From Pseudomonas entomophila L48 (lineage in GTDB: Bacteria; Pseudomonadota; Gammaproteobacteria; Pseudomonadales; Pseudomonadaceae): 64,000 nt of DNA. The notes beneath the pieces were generated by a model. The model did no database searches and was not told where the DNA came from. It saw nothing but the letters and a program-made list of their open reading frames with translations. The stretch covers positions 616,501 to 680,500 of the forward strand of contig NC_008027.1 of the NCBI RefSeq assembly GCF_000026105.1, read 5' to 3'. This document shows positions 26,455-37,962 of this stretch, one piece after another. Both the position numbers and the translations under genes were made by a program. Position 1 is the first letter of the stretch; every line of letters starts with the position of its first letter.

Positions 26455-27102
26455 TCAGTGGGCCTTGGCCGCGCGGCTGAAGCGGCCGCGCAGCAGGCCG
26501 AGGATCATCGGCACCAGCGACAGGACGATGATGCCGACCACCATCAGCGACAGGTGCTGCTTGATGAATGGCACGTTGCCGAAGAAGTAGCCCAGCGTGA
26601 CCAGGCCGCCGACCCACAGCAGCGAGCCGGCCACGCTGAAGGCCAGGAAGCGCGGGTAGTGCATGTGGGCGATGCCGGCGACGAACGGCGCGAAGGTGCG
26701 CAGGATCGGCAGGAAGCGCGCCAGGGTGACGGTCTTGCCGCCGTGGCGTGCATAGAACTCGTGGGTGCGTTGCAGGTAGTCCTGGCGGAAGATCTTCGAC
26801 CTGGGGTTGCGGAACAGGCGTTCGCCCGCGGTGCGCCCGATCACGTAGTTGGTGCTGTCGCCCAATATGGCCGCCGCCATCAGCAAGCCGGCCAGCAGCA
26901 CCGGGTCCATGCCGCCGCCCGCGGCCACGGCGCCGGCGATGAACAGCAGCGAGTCGCCAGGCAGGAAGGGCATCACCACCAGGCCGGTTTCGCAGAAGAT
27001 CACGGTGAAGAGGATGGCGTAGATCCATGGACCGTAATTGGTGACCAGCAGGTCGAGGTAGGCATCGAGATGCAGGATGAGGTCCAGCGGGTTGAAGTCC
27101 AT
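26455..27102 (-). CDS. DedA-family inner-membrane protein
   Basis: 215 aa from the ATG at 27102 (MDFNPLDLILHL); the ORF extends upstream, but that part is REP and non-coding. DedA hallmarks are ETGLVVMPFLPGDSLLF, the FRxxxxxxRTFAPFVAG block (RFLPILRTFAPFVAGIAHM), and several membrane spans including two near the C-terminus. DedA proteins are membrane-potential-dependent lipid flippase/scramblase-type transporters. It is followed closely by mtfA. Confidence 0.93.
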   Translation of the reverse strand: MDFNPLDLILHLDAYLDLLVTNYGPWIYAILFTVIFCETGLVVMPFLPGDSLLFIAGAVAAGGGMDPVLLAGLLMAAAILGDSTNYVIGRTAGERLFRNPRSKIFRQDYLQRTHEFYARHGGKTVTLARFLPILRTFAPFVAGIAHMHYPRFLAFSVAGSLLWVGGLVTLGYFFGNVPFIKQHLSLMVVGIIVLSLVPMILGLLRGRFSRAAKAH

Positions 27103-27269
27103 GTACAGCACCTGTGTTCTTGACCCGCTTCTACGGGCGCGCGATGACGGAGAGCGTCGTTGACGTGGGGGATTTACCTGTGGAAGGTAACTTTTCACAC
27201 ATGACAGGAAGGGGATTATACGGCGAAGTCGAGGATATGCCCGGAGAGTTTGTAGCGGGGGGTTACCGT

Positions 27270-27352
27270 GTAGGAGCGGCTTCAGCCGCGATGCAGGCAG
27301 CGCCGTGCCTGGCACCCGCGTTGCGGGTGATCGCGGCTGAAGCCGCTCCTAC
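27270..27352. repeat. REP inverted pair, gtaggagcggcttcagccgc type
   Basis: Inverted gtaggagcggcttcagccgcgat units around a spacer of about 35 bp, the same type as 12181-12263 and 54895-54976. It lies between the DedA leader and the GNAT gene, both on the minus strand. Confidence 0.9.
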
Positions 27353-27374
27353 AGGTCCGAGGTGAGGCAGGCGT

Positions 27375-27833
27375 TCAGTCCTGGCTGATTGGCAGGATGT
27401 AGTTGTCGAACTCGGTGTCCTTGCGAAAGCCCATGGACTCGTAGGTCTTCCTCGCCACCTCGTTGTCGCTGCTGGTGGCCACGCGCATGCGCACGGCGTT
27501 GGTCTCTTTGGCCATCTTCTTGGCTTCGCGCATCAGGTGGTCGGCCACCAGCATGCGCCGCGAGTCTTCGGCCACGTAGATGTCGTTGAGGATCCACACG
27601 CGCTTGAGTGACAGCGACGAATAGCTTGGGTAGAGCTGGCAGAAGCCCAGCAGACGGTCGTCGGCGTCATCCGGCAGGGCCAGGTAGATGATCGATTCGC
27701 TGCGCATGAGGCGTTTTTGCAGGAATTTGCGCGAGCTGTCCGGGTAAGGCAGCTGCCCATAGAACTCACGGTACTTCACGAACAGCGGAGTGAGCAGGTC
27801 GAGGTGCTCGAGGGTTGCCTTGATGATGCGCAT
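27375..27833 (-). CDS. GNAT-family N-acetyltransferase
   Basis: 152 aa. GNAT features are visible: the strand-loop YVAEDSRRMLVADHLMREAKKMA stands in the acetyl-CoA-binding position (the loop is less glycine-rich than usual), and NEVARKTYESMGFRKD is the typical C-terminal block. Substrate unknown. It stands alone, separated from eutC by about 110 bp that hold nothing recognisable. Confidence 0.85.
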   Translation of the reverse strand: MRIIKATLEHLDLLTPLFVKYREFYGQLPYPDSSRKFLQKRLMRSESIIYLALPDDADDRLLGFCQLYPSYSSLSLKRVWILNDIYVAEDSRRMLVADHLMREAKKMAKETNAVRMRVATSSDNEVARKTYESMGFRKDTEFDNYILPISQD

Positions 27834-27941
27834 GTGCGGGCCTCTGAGTCCATGTGGGGGTACGGCGGATTGCCAGCTGCGTCAGTACGCATGCTGCCTA
27901 ATGCAGGGTAGAAGCGCAATCCGCCTTCCATGACATGTTTC

Positions 27942-28766
27942 TTACCCTTCTCCGAGTAGGAAATTTCCGCTTTTGGTGCCGGTGTTATTGCTGTCGATGC
28001 TATGGACCTCCGCTTCGTCCTTGAGGTTCACCCCCGAAAGCTGTCGCCGGCAGGCTTCACGCATCAAGTACAGCAGGCGATGGGCGGCCATGCCATAGCT
28101 CAGGCCTTCCAGGCGCACGTTGGAGATGCAGTTGCGGTAGGCGTCGGTGAGGCCGACCTTGGGCGCGTAGGTGAAGTACAGCCCGAGGCTGTCGGGCGAG
28201 CTCAGGCCCGGGCGTTCGCCGATCAGCATCACGGTCATGCGCGCGCCCAGCAGTTCGCCCACTTCGTCGGCCACCGCCACGCGGCCCTGTTCCACCAGCA
28301 CCACCGGGGCGCTGGTCCAGCCTTCGGCGGCGGCCTGCTCCTCGAAGCGGCTCAGGAAGGGTAGCGTGTGGCGGTGCACGGCCAGGGCGGAGAGCCCGTC
28401 GGCAACGACGATGGCCAGGTCCACCCCGCCAGGGTTGGCCTGGGCATGCTCGCGCAAGCGCTGGGCCGAGTCCTCGTGCAGGCGCCGGCCCAGGTCGGGC
28501 CGTTGCAGGTATTGGTGGCGGTCGCTGGCGGCGCTGTGCAGCAGCAAGCTGTCGCGGCCCCGGTCACTGAGCTGCTGGCGCAGGCCGGCGTGGTCGAAGG
28601 GCAGGTGCACGGCGTCGCGGGCCTGGGCGTGGGCATACTGGAAGTCCAGCTGGGCGCCGGTGGGCAGGCTGATGCCGGTGCGCCCCAGGGCGATGCGCGC
28701 GGGGGTAAGGTTGCGCAGCGCCAGCCAGGGGTTGTCCGGGGTGGGGGTATGTCGATCCATGGTCAC
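27942..28766 (-). CDS. eutC: Ethanolamine ammonia-lyase small subunit
   Basis: 274 aa; a second in-frame ATG two codons later is equally possible. With EutB it converts ethanolamine to acetaldehyde and ammonia using adenosylcobalamin. Recognisable blocks are [13 protein letters not shown] near the N-terminus, [33 protein letters not shown] and [14 protein letters not shown] near the C-terminus. The gene directly follows eutB (2-nt gap) on the minus strand. Confidence 0.97.
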
Positions 28767-28768
28767 CT

Positions 28769-30163
28769 CTAGGCCAGGTGCGCCAGTGCGTGGCGGAAGG
28801 CCGGTGGCAGGTTGTCGCCGAAGCGCACGCGGCCATCGGCCTGGGTGAAGATACCCGTGCGCTCCAGCCAGGCCTCGAATTCCGGCCCGGGCTTCAGGCC
28901 CAGGGTCTGGCGGGCGTAGAGCGCGTCGTGGAACGAGGTGGTCTGGTAGTTGAGCATGATGTCGTCGGAACCGGGGATGCCCATGATGAAGTTGATCCCG
29001 GCCACGCCCAGCAGGGTCAGCAGGGTATCCATGTCGTCCTGGTCGGCTTCGGCGTGGTTGGTGTAGCAGATGTCGCAGCCCATCGGCACGCCCAGCAGTT
29101 TGCCGCAGAAGTGGTCCTCGAGGCCGGCGCGGATGATCTGCTTGCCGTTGTACAGGTATTCCGGGCCAATGAAGCCGACCACGGTGTTGACCAGGAATGG
29201 CTTGAAGTGGCGGGCCACGGCGTAGGCGCGGGTTTCGCAGGTTTGCTGGTCGACGCCATGGTGGGCGTTGGCCGACAGCGCGCTGCCCTGGCCGGTCTCG
29301 AAGTACATCAGGTTCTGCCCGACCGTGCCGCGCTTGAGCGACAGACCGGCCTCGTAGCCTTCCTGCAGCACGTTGAGGTTGATGCCGAAGCTGGCGTTGG
29401 CCGCTTCGGTGCCGGCGATGGACTGGAACACCAGGTCCAGCGGCACACCACGGTTGATCGCCTCGATCGAGGTGGTGACGTGGGTGAGCACGCAGGCTTG
29501 GGTGGGGATCTGGTAGCGCTGGATGATGGCGTCGAGCATCTCCAGCAGGGCGCAGATCGAGGCAATGCTGTCGGTGGCCGGGTTGATGCCGATCATGGCG
29601 TCGCCGTTGCCGTAGAGCAGGCCGTCGAGGATGCTGGCGGCGATGCCGGCCGGCTCGTCGGTGGGGTGGTTGGGCTGCAGGCGGGTCGACAGCCGGCCGC
29701 GCAGGCCCATGGTGCCGCGGAACTGGGTGACCACGCGGATCTTTTGCGCCACCAGCACCAGGTCCTGTACACGCATGATCTTCGACACCGCGGCGGCCAT
29801 TTCCGGCGTCAGGCCCGGCGCCAGGGCGCGCAGGCTGTGTTCGTCGGCCTGCTCGCCCAGCAGCCAGTCGCGCAGGCCGCCGACGGTCAGGTGGCTGACC
29901 GGGGCGAAGGCCTGTTTGTCATGGGTGTCGATGATCAGCCGGGTGACTTCGTCCTGCTCGTAGGGGATCAGCGCCTCGTTGAGGAAGTGCGTCAGCGGGA
30001 TGTCGGCCAGGGCCATCTGCGCCGCGACCCGCTCACCATCGTTGCTGGCGGCGACGCCCGCCAGGTAATCGCCCGAGCGCGCCGGGCTGGCCTTGGCCAT
30101 CACTTCTTTGAGGCTGTCGAAACGGTAGATCTGGTGACCGACCGTGTGCACGAAACTTGCCAT
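28769..30163 (-). CDS. eutB: Ethanolamine ammonia-lyase large subunit
   Basis: 464 aa from the ATG at 30163 ([15 protein letters not shown]); the longer open frame covers the gap before the permease gene. This is the catalytic TIM-barrel subunit: [43 protein letters not shown], and the late [18 protein letters not shown] substrate/B12 region are all present. The length is normal. It acts with eutC; no shell-protein or eutA reactivase genes are nearby, so this is the simple non-microcompartment type. Confidence 0.97.
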
Positions 30164-30212
30164 ACAGAATCTCCAGGGCGCCGCAGGGCTGGCCTGCGGC
30201 GTGGGTCGGCGC

Positions 30213-31661
30213 TCAGTGCAGGGCCTCTTCGGCCTGCTGGATCGCGGCGAATTCCTCTTCGGGCGTGCCGGCCACCAGGTGATGGCGGCTGTAGAAAGCA
30301 AAGTAGGCAATCAATACGGCATAGATCAAGGCGGCGCCGATCACCACCCGCGGATCGACCAGGAAGCCGGCGACCACGGCGATGCAGGCCAGCACCAGGG
30401 CCACGCCCGAGGTGAAGATGCCACCTGGGGTGCGGTACGGGCGCTCCATTTTCGGCCGGCGGATGCGCAGGGTGATGTGCGCGGCCATCATCAGCACGTA
30501 GGACAGCGTCGCGCCGAACACCGCCACCAGGATCAGCAGGTCGCCCTGGCCGGTCAGCGACAGGGCGAAACCGATGATCCCGGGGATCACCAGGGCCAGC
30601 ACCGGCGCCTTGCTCTTGTTGGTTTCCGACAGCTTGCGCGGCAGGTAGCCGGCACGGGACAGGGCGAAGATCTGCCGCGAATAGGCGTAGATGATCGAGA
30701 AGAAGCTGGCGATCAGGCCGGCCAGGCCGACCAGGTTGACGAAGCCGCCCATCCAGGTGGAGCCGCCATAGGCTTTGGCCAGCGCCTCGACCAGTGGGTT
30801 GCCCGAGGCCTTCAGTGCGTCGGCACCGGCGCCGCCAGGGCCGACCACCAGGATCAGCAGGGCGAAGGCGAGCAGTACCAGCATGGCGCCGATCAGACCG
30901 CGGGGCAGGTCGCGCTTGGGGTTCTTGGTTTCCTCGGCGGCCAGGGGTACACCCTCGACCGCAAGGAAGAACCAGATCGCGTAGGGGATCGCCGCCCACA
31001 CGCCGACGTAACCGAACGGCAGGAAGCTGCTTGCACCAACCGCGTCGGTCTTGGCGATGTCGAACAGGTTGGCTGCATCGAAATGGGGCACCATGCCGAT
31101 CAGGAACACGGCCAGGGCAATGGCGGCGATGGCCGTGATGATGAACATCAGCTTCAGCGCCTCGCCGACCCCGAAGATGTGGATGCCGATGAACACGATG
31201 TAGAAGGCGAGATAAATCATCCAGCCGCCGATGCCGAACAGCGACTGGCAGTAGGCGCCGATGAACACGGCGATGGCCGCGGGGGCGATGGCGTACTCGA
31301 TGAGGATCGCCGTGCCGGTGAGGAAGCCGCCCCAGGGGCCGAAGGCGCTGCGGGCGAAGCCGTAGCCGCCGCCGGCGGTGGGGATCATCGACGACAACTC
31401 CGCCAGGGAGAAGCACATGCACAGGTACATGGTGGCCATCAGCAGGGTGGCGAGGAACATGCCGCCCCAGCCGCCCTGGGCCAGGCCGAAGTTCCAGCCG
31501 GCGTAGTCGCCGGAGATCACGTAGGCCACGCCCAGGCCCACCAGCAGGACCCAGCCGGCGGCGCCTTTCTTCAGTTCACGTTGCTGGAAATAGTCCGAGC
31601 CGACTTTTTCGAAGTCGACGGAGGAGCTCGCCGGCGCGCCGGCGGAGTGATCGCTTGGCAT
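30213..31661 (-). CDS. eat: Ethanolamine permease (APC superfamily)
   Basis: 482 aa from the ATG at 31661, with AGGTG 6 nt ahead; a GTG three codons upstream is less likely. About 12 membrane spans, starting at GWVLLVGLGVAYVISGDYAGWNFGLA. The block FSLAELSSMIPTAGGGYGFARSAFG is typical of APC amino-acid/amine permeases of the EutP/Eat group. It supplies ethanolamine to EutBC encoded immediately downstream (49 nt). Confidence 0.93.
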   Translation of the reverse strand: MPSDHSAGAPASSSVDFEKVGSDYFQQRELKKGAAGWVLLVGLGVAYVISGDYAGWNFGLAQGGWGGMFLATLLMATMYLCMCFSLAELSSMIPTAGGGYGFARSAFGPWGGFLTGTAILIEYAIAPAAIAVFIGAYCQSLFGIGGWMIYLAFYIVFIGIHIFGVGEALKLMFIITAIAAIALAVFLIGMVPHFDAANLFDIAKTDAVGASSFLPFGYVGVWAAIPYAIWFFLAVEGVPLAAEETKNPKRDLPRGLIGAMLVLLAFALLILVVGPGGAGADALKASGNPLVEALAKAYGGSTWMGGFVNLVGLAGLIASFFSIIYAYSRQIFALSRAGYLPRKLSETNKSKAPVLALVIPGIIGFALSLTGQGDLLILVAVFGATLSYVLMMAAHITLRIRRPKMERPYRTPGGIFTSGVALVLACIAVVAGFLVDPRVVIGAALIYAVLIAYFAFYSRHHLVAGTPEEEFAAIQQAEEALH

Positions 31662-31726
31662 GGTGTTCACCTGTTTTTTTCGTTTTTGAGTGGTGAAGGT
31701 GTTGCAGGATGTGGGCCAGGGGACGG

Positions 31727-31780
31727 TTCGCCAGCAAGCTGGCTCCTACGGGGACAGGTAGGAGCCAGCTTGCTGGCGAA
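31727..31780. repeat. REP inverted pair, ttcgccagcaagctggctcc type
   Basis: Units ttcgccagcaagctggctcctac and gtaggagccagcttgctggcgaa are perfect inverses with an 8-bp loop. It begins 6 bp after the exaC-like stop and probably acts as its terminator, partly separating exaC from the eat-eutBC transcript. Confidence 0.9.
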
Positions 31781-31785
31781 GGGGC

Positions 31786-33306
<1,521 letters not shown>

Positions 33307-33353
33307 GGTGTGTCTCCTGGTCGTTGTGATTGTTGCGGAGTTACCAAGCGTAG

Positions 33354-33369
33354 AGCAAAGGTTGGGCCA
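33354..33369 (-). promoter_or_regulatory. Candidate σ54 promoter for the exaC-like gene
   Basis: The minus strand reads TGGCCC-AACCT-TTGCT, with GG and GC dinucleotides at the correct 10-nt spacing; the match to TGGCAC-N5-TTGC has one mismatch. It lies 48 nt before the exaC start, in the region shared with the divergent σ54 activator gene. The remaining 200 bases to 33572 should hold the activator's binding sites, none of which I can define. Confidence 0.7.
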
Positions 33370-33572
33370 GTGCCGTGGGGCCCTTGCAAATCAGTGACTT
33401 GGGTCAGTGTCCGGGGCGCTGCGGCGATGCCTTGTGCCAGGCGTGGCACGGGGTGGGTGACACTTTGTACCGTTTCCGGCGCGCCCATGACTCGGTGGTC
33501 AGCGCGGCATTGCAAAGCGTTCGCGCCTGGAGGATGCTGGCGGGACGATCGATCTGCGGAGAACAACAACAC

Positions 33573-35549
33573 ATGCAGAGCAATTCGTTCAGCCGCCATG
33601 CCCAGCAGGTGCTCACCATCGCCCGCGGGCAGGCCAGCGGGCCGGGCAGCGACCCGTCCATCGCCCGTTCCTGGCTGCGTTGCCTGGAGGATTACCACCT
33701 CGACCCCGCACGCGCCCAAGCGCCCGTCGTGCTGGAGCACGGCCGCCTGCTGGAGAGCCGCGAGCGCCTGCACCAGGTGCTGCAGATCGCCGATAACGAG
33801 ATGAACAGCCTGCACCAGCAACTGTCCGGCGCCGGCCATGCGGTGCTGCTCACCGATGCCCGGGGCGTCATCCTCAATTGCGTCACCACGCCCAGCGAGC
33901 GGCGCATCTTCGAGCGCGCCGGGCTGTGGCTGGGCGCCGACTGGAGCGAAGCCCGCGAAGGTACCAACGGCATCGGCACGTGCCTGGTCGAACGCCAGGC
34001 ATTGACCATTCACCAGGACGAGCACTTTCGCGGCCGCCACACGGGCCTGACCTGTTCGGCCAGCCCGGTGTTCGACCCCCATGGTGAATTGCTGGCGGTG
34101 CTCGACGTCTCGTCGGCGCGGCCGGATGTGTCACGGCAGAGCCAGTTCCACACCATGGCCCTGGTCAACCTCTCGGCGAAGATGATCGAGAGCTGCTATT
34201 TCCTACGCCACTTCGAACAGCAATGGCTGCTGCGCTTCCACTTGCAGGCCGAGTCGGTCGGGCTGTTCAGCGAAGGCCTGCTGGCGTTCGATGGCGACGG
34301 GCGGATCTGCGCGGCCAACCAGAGCGCGTTGAATCTGCTGGGTACCATTCGCGGCGGTGTGCTGGGCAAGCCGGTGGACAGCTTCTTTGCGTGCAGCCAC
34401 GACGAACTGTTCAGTCGCGCTACGCCACAAGGCAGTACTGCCTGGCCGTTGCATACTCGTGATGGCCGGCAGGTATTCGCCAGCCTGCGTGGCCAGGCGC
34501 GCACGCCGGTCTGGTCGGTGCCGGTGGCGTTGCCCCAGGCCAGCGAGCCGGGCATCTGCCTGCTCGACCCAGCCCTGCAGAACGATTTCCGCCGCGCCGT
34601 GCGTGTCTTCGAGCGTGACGTGCCGTTGCTGCTGCGTGGCGAGACCGGTTGCGGCAAGGAGGCCTTCGCCCAGGCCGTGCACCAGGTCAGCGCCCGTCGG
34701 CACAAGCCGTTCGTGGCGATCAACTGCGCCTCGATTCCGGAAAGTCTCATAGAGAGCGAGCTGTTCGGCTATCGCGGTGGCAGTTTCACCGGTGCGCGCA
34801 AGGAGGGCATGCGCGGCAAACTGTTGCAGGCCGACGGCGGCACCCTGTTGCTTGATGAGATCGGCGATATGCCGCTGGCCTTGCAGACCCGCCTGCTGCG
34901 GGTGCTTGAAGAGCGCCAGGTGGTGCCCATCGGCGGCGAGCCGCAGGCGGTGGATGTCCGGATCATCAGCGCCACTCACCGCGATCTGCTGGAACGGGTG
35001 GAGCAGGGCGGTTTCCGTGAAGACCTTTATTACCGCCTCAATGGCCTGGAGGTGGCGTTGCCGGCGCTGCGCGAGCGCAGCGACAAGGGGCAGTTGCTGG
35101 ACTTCCTCCTGGCGCAAGAGGCCGAGGGCCAGGCCATTGGCCTCGAGCCCGCCGCCCGCCAGGCGCTGCTGGACTTCACCTGGCCGGGTAATGTGCGGCA
35201 GATGCGCAATGTGCTGCGGACCCTGGTCGCGTTGTGCGAAGGCCCACATATCGATTTTTCGGATCTCCCCCCAATCGTCCAGAAGGGCGCGCCCTCTGTA
35301 GGAGCGGCCTTGAGCCGCGAAAGGGCCGCGCAGCGGCCCCAGGATTCCAGCAGCGCTACTGATCCAACCGGGGCTGCGTTGCAGCCCATTCGCGACACAA
35401 GGCCGCTCCTGCATGCCGAGCGCGATGCACTGCTCGCGGTACTGGAGGCAAACCGCTGGCACCTGACCCACGTCGCCGAGCACCTGGGCATCAGCCGCAA
35501 CACCCTCTATCGAAAACTGCGCAAACACGGCATCGCCCGGGCCGGCTGA
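33573..35549 (+). CDS. AcoR-like σ54-dependent transcriptional activator
   Basis: 658 aa from the ATG at 33573 (MQSNSFSRHAQQ). N-terminal GAF domain (about 70-210, including GTNGIGTCLVERQALTI and ASPVFDPHGELLAVLD), a PAS-like part (about 225-310), an AAA+ domain with Walker A GETGCGKE (356-363) and the σ54 loop as GSFTGA (403-408, Ala to Ser), and a C-terminal Fis-type HTH (HVAEHLGISRNTLYRKLRKHG). Between AAA+ and HTH, residues ~575-615 are encoded by a complete REP pair that stays in frame. It most likely activates exaC and perhaps eat-eutBC in response to ethanolamine or aldehyde. Confidence 0.9.
   Translation: MQSNSFSRHAQQVLTIARGQASGPGSDPSIARSWLRCLEDYHLDPARAQAPVVLEHGRLLESRERLHQVLQIADNEMNSLHQQLSGAGHAVLLTDARGVILNCVTTPSERRIFERAGLWLGADWSEAREGTNGIGTCLVERQALTIHQDEHFRGRHTGLTCSASPVFDPHGELLAVLDVSSARPDVSRQSQFHTMALVNLSAKMIESCYFLRHFEQQWLLRFHLQAESVGLFSEGLLAFDGDGRICAANQSALNLLGTIRGGVLGKPVDSFFACSHDELFSRATPQGSTAWPLHTRDGRQVFASLRGQARTPVWSVPVALPQASEPGICLLDPALQNDFRRAVRVFERDVPLLLRGETGCGKEAFAQAVHQVSARRHKPFVAINCASIPESLIESELFGYRGGSFTGARKEGMRGKLLQADGGTLLLDEIGDMPLALQTRLLRVLEERQVVPIGGEPQAVDVRIISATHRDLLERVEQGGFREDLYYRLNGLEVALPALRERSDKGQLLDFLLAQEAEGQAIGLEPAARQALLDFTWPGNVRQMRNVLRTLVALCEGPHIDFSDLPPIVQKGAPSVGAALSRERAAQRPQDSSSATDPTGAALQPIRDTRPLLHAERDALLAVLEANRWHLTHVAEHLGISRNTLYRKLRKHGIARAG
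35297..35413. repeat. REP pair inside a coding region (in frame)
   Basis: Left unit tgtaggagcggccttgagccgc with the trailing gcgcagcggcccc, right unit ggggctgcgttgcagccc with cgcgacacaaggccgctcct. Together they match the family at 2573-2754 and 3582-3686. As bounded here it is 117 bases, 39 codons, and leaves the reading frame of the AcoR-like activator open into its HTH. Confidence 0.85.
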
Positions 35550-35615
35550 GCGAAACAGCGGGTGCGATTTCCCTCGCCGTGGGCTACCCTGCCTCGACGT
35601 TTTGCGAGGTCGATC

Positions 35616-36965
35616 ATGCACATTCACATTCTCGGTATTTGCGGCACTTTCATGGGTTCGCTGGCCGTGCTGGCCAAGGAACTGGGCCACCGCGTCACCG
35701 GCTCCGACGCCAATGTCTATCCCCCGATGAGCACCCAGCTCGAAGCCCAGGGCATCGAGCTCACCCAAGGCTATGACCCGGCCCAGCTGGAGCCGGCACC
35801 GGACCTGGTGGTGATCGGCAACGCCATGTCGCGGGGCAACCCGGCGGTGGAGTACGTGCTGAACAAGGGCCTGCCCTACGTTTCCGGCCCGCAGTGGCTG
35901 GCCGACCATGTGCTGCAGGGGCGCTGGGTGCTGGCGGTGGCCGGCACCCACGGCAAGACCACCACCAGCAGCATGCTGGCCTGGGTCCTGGAACATGCCG
36001 GCATGAGCCCGGGCTTTTTGATCGGCGGCGTACCGCAGAACTTCTCGGTGTCGGCGCGCCTGGGCGGCACGCCGTTCTTCGTGGTCGAGGCCGACGAATA
36101 CGACAGTGCGTTCTTCGACAAGCGCTCGAAGTTCGTGCACTACCACCCGCGCACCGCGATTCTCAACAACCTCGAGTTCGATCACGCGGACATCTTCCCG
36201 GACCTGGCGTCCATCGAGCGGCAGTTCCACCACTTGGTGCGGACCATCCCGAGCGAAGGCCTGGTGATCCACCCGACCACCGAGCAGGCGCTGGAGCGGG
36301 TGATCGGCATGGGCTGCTGGACTCCGGTGCAGACCACCGGAGAGGGTGGCCAGTGGCAGGCGCGCCTGCTCAGCCCGGATGGTTCGCGTTTCGAGGTGTT
36401 GTTCGAGGGCGAGGCGCAAGGCGTGGTGGATTGGGCCCTGACTGGCCAGCACAACGTCGCCAACGCCCTGGCCACACTGGCTGCCGCCCGCCACGTGGGC
36501 GTGGCCCCGGCCATGGGCATCGAGGGCCTGAGCGCGTTCAAGAGCGTCAAGCGGCGCATGGAGAAGGTCGCCGAGGTTCAAGGCGTGACCATCTACGATG
36601 ACTTCGCCCACCACCCGACCGCCATTGCAACCACCCTCGATGGCCTGCGCAAGCGCGTCGGCGAGGCGCCGGTGATCGCGGTGATCGAGCCGCGCTCCAA
36701 CTCCATGAAGCTCGGCGCCCACCGCGACGGCCTGCCGGAAAGCGTCAACGATGCCGACCAGGTGATCTGGTACGCGCCGCCCAACCTGGGCTGGGACCTG
36801 GCCGGCACCGCTGCCCAGTGCAAGGTCCCAAGTGTGGTCGCCGACAGCCTCGAGGCGATCATCGACCGGGTCAAGGGCCAGGCTCGCCCGGGCACCCACG
36901 TGGTGATCATGAGCAACGGCGGCTTCGGCGGCCTGCACGGCAAGCTGGCCGAGGCCCTAAAGTGA
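35616..36965 (+). CDS. mpl: UDP-MurNAc:L-Ala-γ-D-Glu-meso-DAP ligase
   Basis: 449 aa. Mpl re-attaches the recycled murein tripeptide to UDP-MurNAc. Mur-ligase motifs: ATP loop AGTHGKTTT (109-117), [22 protein letters not shown] and [15 protein letters not shown], followed by [11 protein letters not shown]. The N-terminus [17 protein letters not shown] is typical of Mpl rather than MurC. The stop overlaps the ubiX start. Confidence 0.97.
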   Translation: MHIHILGICGTFMGSLAVLAKELGHRVTGSDANVYPPMSTQLEAQGIELTQGYDPAQLEPAPDLVVIGNAMSRGNPAVEYVLNKGLPYVSGPQWLADHVLQGRWVLAVAGTHGKTTTSSMLAWVLEHAGMSPGFLIGGVPQNFSVSARLGGTPFFVVEADEYDSAFFDKRSKFVHYHPRTAILNNLEFDHADIFPDLASIERQFHHLVRTIPSEGLVIHPTTEQALERVIGMGCWTPVQTTGEGGQWQARLLSPDGSRFEVLFEGEAQGVVDWALTGQHNVANALATLAAARHVGVAPAMGIEGLSAFKSVKRRMEKVAEVQGVTIYDDFAHHPTAIATTLDGLRKRVGEAPVIAVIEPRSNSMKLGAHRDGLPESVNDADQVIWYAPPNLGWDLAGTAAQCKVPSVVADSLEAIIDRVKGQARPGTHVVIMSNGGFGGLHGKLAEALK

Positions 36966-37591
36966 GCGGGCCGGAGCGCATCACCCTGGCCATGACCGGG
37001 GCATCGGGGGCGCAGTATGGCCTGCGCCTGCTCGACTGCCTGGTGCGCGAGGACCGTGAGGTGCACTTCCTGATCTCCAAGGCCGCGCAACTGGTGATGG
37101 CCACCGAGACGGACGTGGTGCTGCCGGCCAAGCCCCAGGCGATGCAGGCCTTCCTCACTGAATACACCGGGGCCGCCGACGGGCAGATCCGTGTGTACGG
37201 CAAGGAGGACTGGATGTCGCCGGTGGCCTCGGGTTCCGGCGCGCCAGCGGCGATGGTGGTGGTGCCGTGCTCCACCGGCACCCTGTCGGCGATCGCCACC
37301 GGAGCTTGCAACAATTTGATCGAGCGGGCTGCCGACGTGACACTGAAGGAGCGTCGTCAGTTGATCCTGGTGCCGCGTGAAGCGCCGTTTTCAACCATTC
37401 ACCTGGAAAACATGCTCAAGCTGTCGCAGATGGGCGCAGTGATCCTGCCGGCGGCGCCAGGCTTCTACCACCAGCCGCAAACCATCGACGACCTGGTCGA
37501 CTTCGTCGTTGCGCGCATCCTCAACCTGCTGAACATTCCCCAGGACATGCTGCCGCGCTGGGGCGAGCACCACCACGGGGTCGACGATTGA
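36962..37591 (+). CDS. ubiX: Flavin prenyltransferase UbiX
   Basis: 209 aa from a GTG at 36962 that overlaps the mpl stop by 4 nt. It makes prenylated FMN for the decarboxylase UbiD in ubiquinone synthesis. [14 protein letters not shown] binds [17 protein letters not shown] and [16 protein letters not shown] are conserved. Length and motifs are normal for UbiX. Confidence 0.96.
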   Translation: MSGPERITLAMTGASGAQYGLRLLDCLVREDREVHFLISKAAQLVMATETDVVLPAKPQAMQAFLTEYTGAADGQIRVYGKEDWMSPVASGSGAPAAMVVVPCSTGTLSAIATGACNNLIERAADVTLKERRQLILVPREAPFSTIHLENMLKLSQMGAVILPAAPGFYHQPQTIDDLVDFVVARILNLLNIPQDMLPRWGEHHHGVDD

Positions 37592-37875
37592 GGCGGGCGT
37601 TGCTGGGGTTGCTGGTATTGATGCAAGTGGGCGGCTGCGCCACGGTGCGTACCCTGGACGCCAACAAGCCCGGCGCGCCGGTGGTGTACGCCGGCACGCG
37701 GCTGGACCTGTACGTGATGAACGGCGGCTGTTGCCCCGAAGACCGCTTCGGGGCAACGGCGCCGGCCTATCCGGGGCTGGACCTGCCGGGCAGCGCGTTG
37801 CTGGACACCTTGTTGCTGCCCCTGTCCTTGCTGACGGCGGCGGGGGTGGGCTTCAACGCCACGGGCGGGCTTTGA
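37588..37875 (+). CDS. YceK/YidQ-type (DUF1375) lipoprotein
   Basis: 95 aa, starting at a TTG (37588) that overlaps the ubiX stop by 4 nt. Signal peptide with lipobox LMQVGGC; the mature part has the DUF1375-like [15 protein letters not shown], then a Pro-Gly-Leu-Asp-Leu-Pro segment before a final hydrophobic span ([19 protein letters not shown]). Small envelope lipoprotein of unknown role, third gene of the mpl-ubiX transcript. The start codon is rare, but no better start exists in frame. Confidence 0.8.
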   Translation: MRRALLGLLVLMQVGGCATVRTLDANKPGAPVVYAGTRLDLYVMNGGCCPEDRFGATAPAYPGLDLPGSALLDTLLLPLSLLTAAGVGFNATGGL

Positions 37876-37962
37876 CCCATCGGGGGGCTGCACCTACGCT
37901 GATCCTCAAGCGCGCCGCTTGCCTGTACGGGGCGGTGGCCTTCTGGATCACGGAGTGTCCGC

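Noticed and set aside
34203..36938. Long minus-strand open frame opposite the AcoR-like gene and mpl
   Set aside because: Shadow frame; all conserved motifs are on the plus strand.
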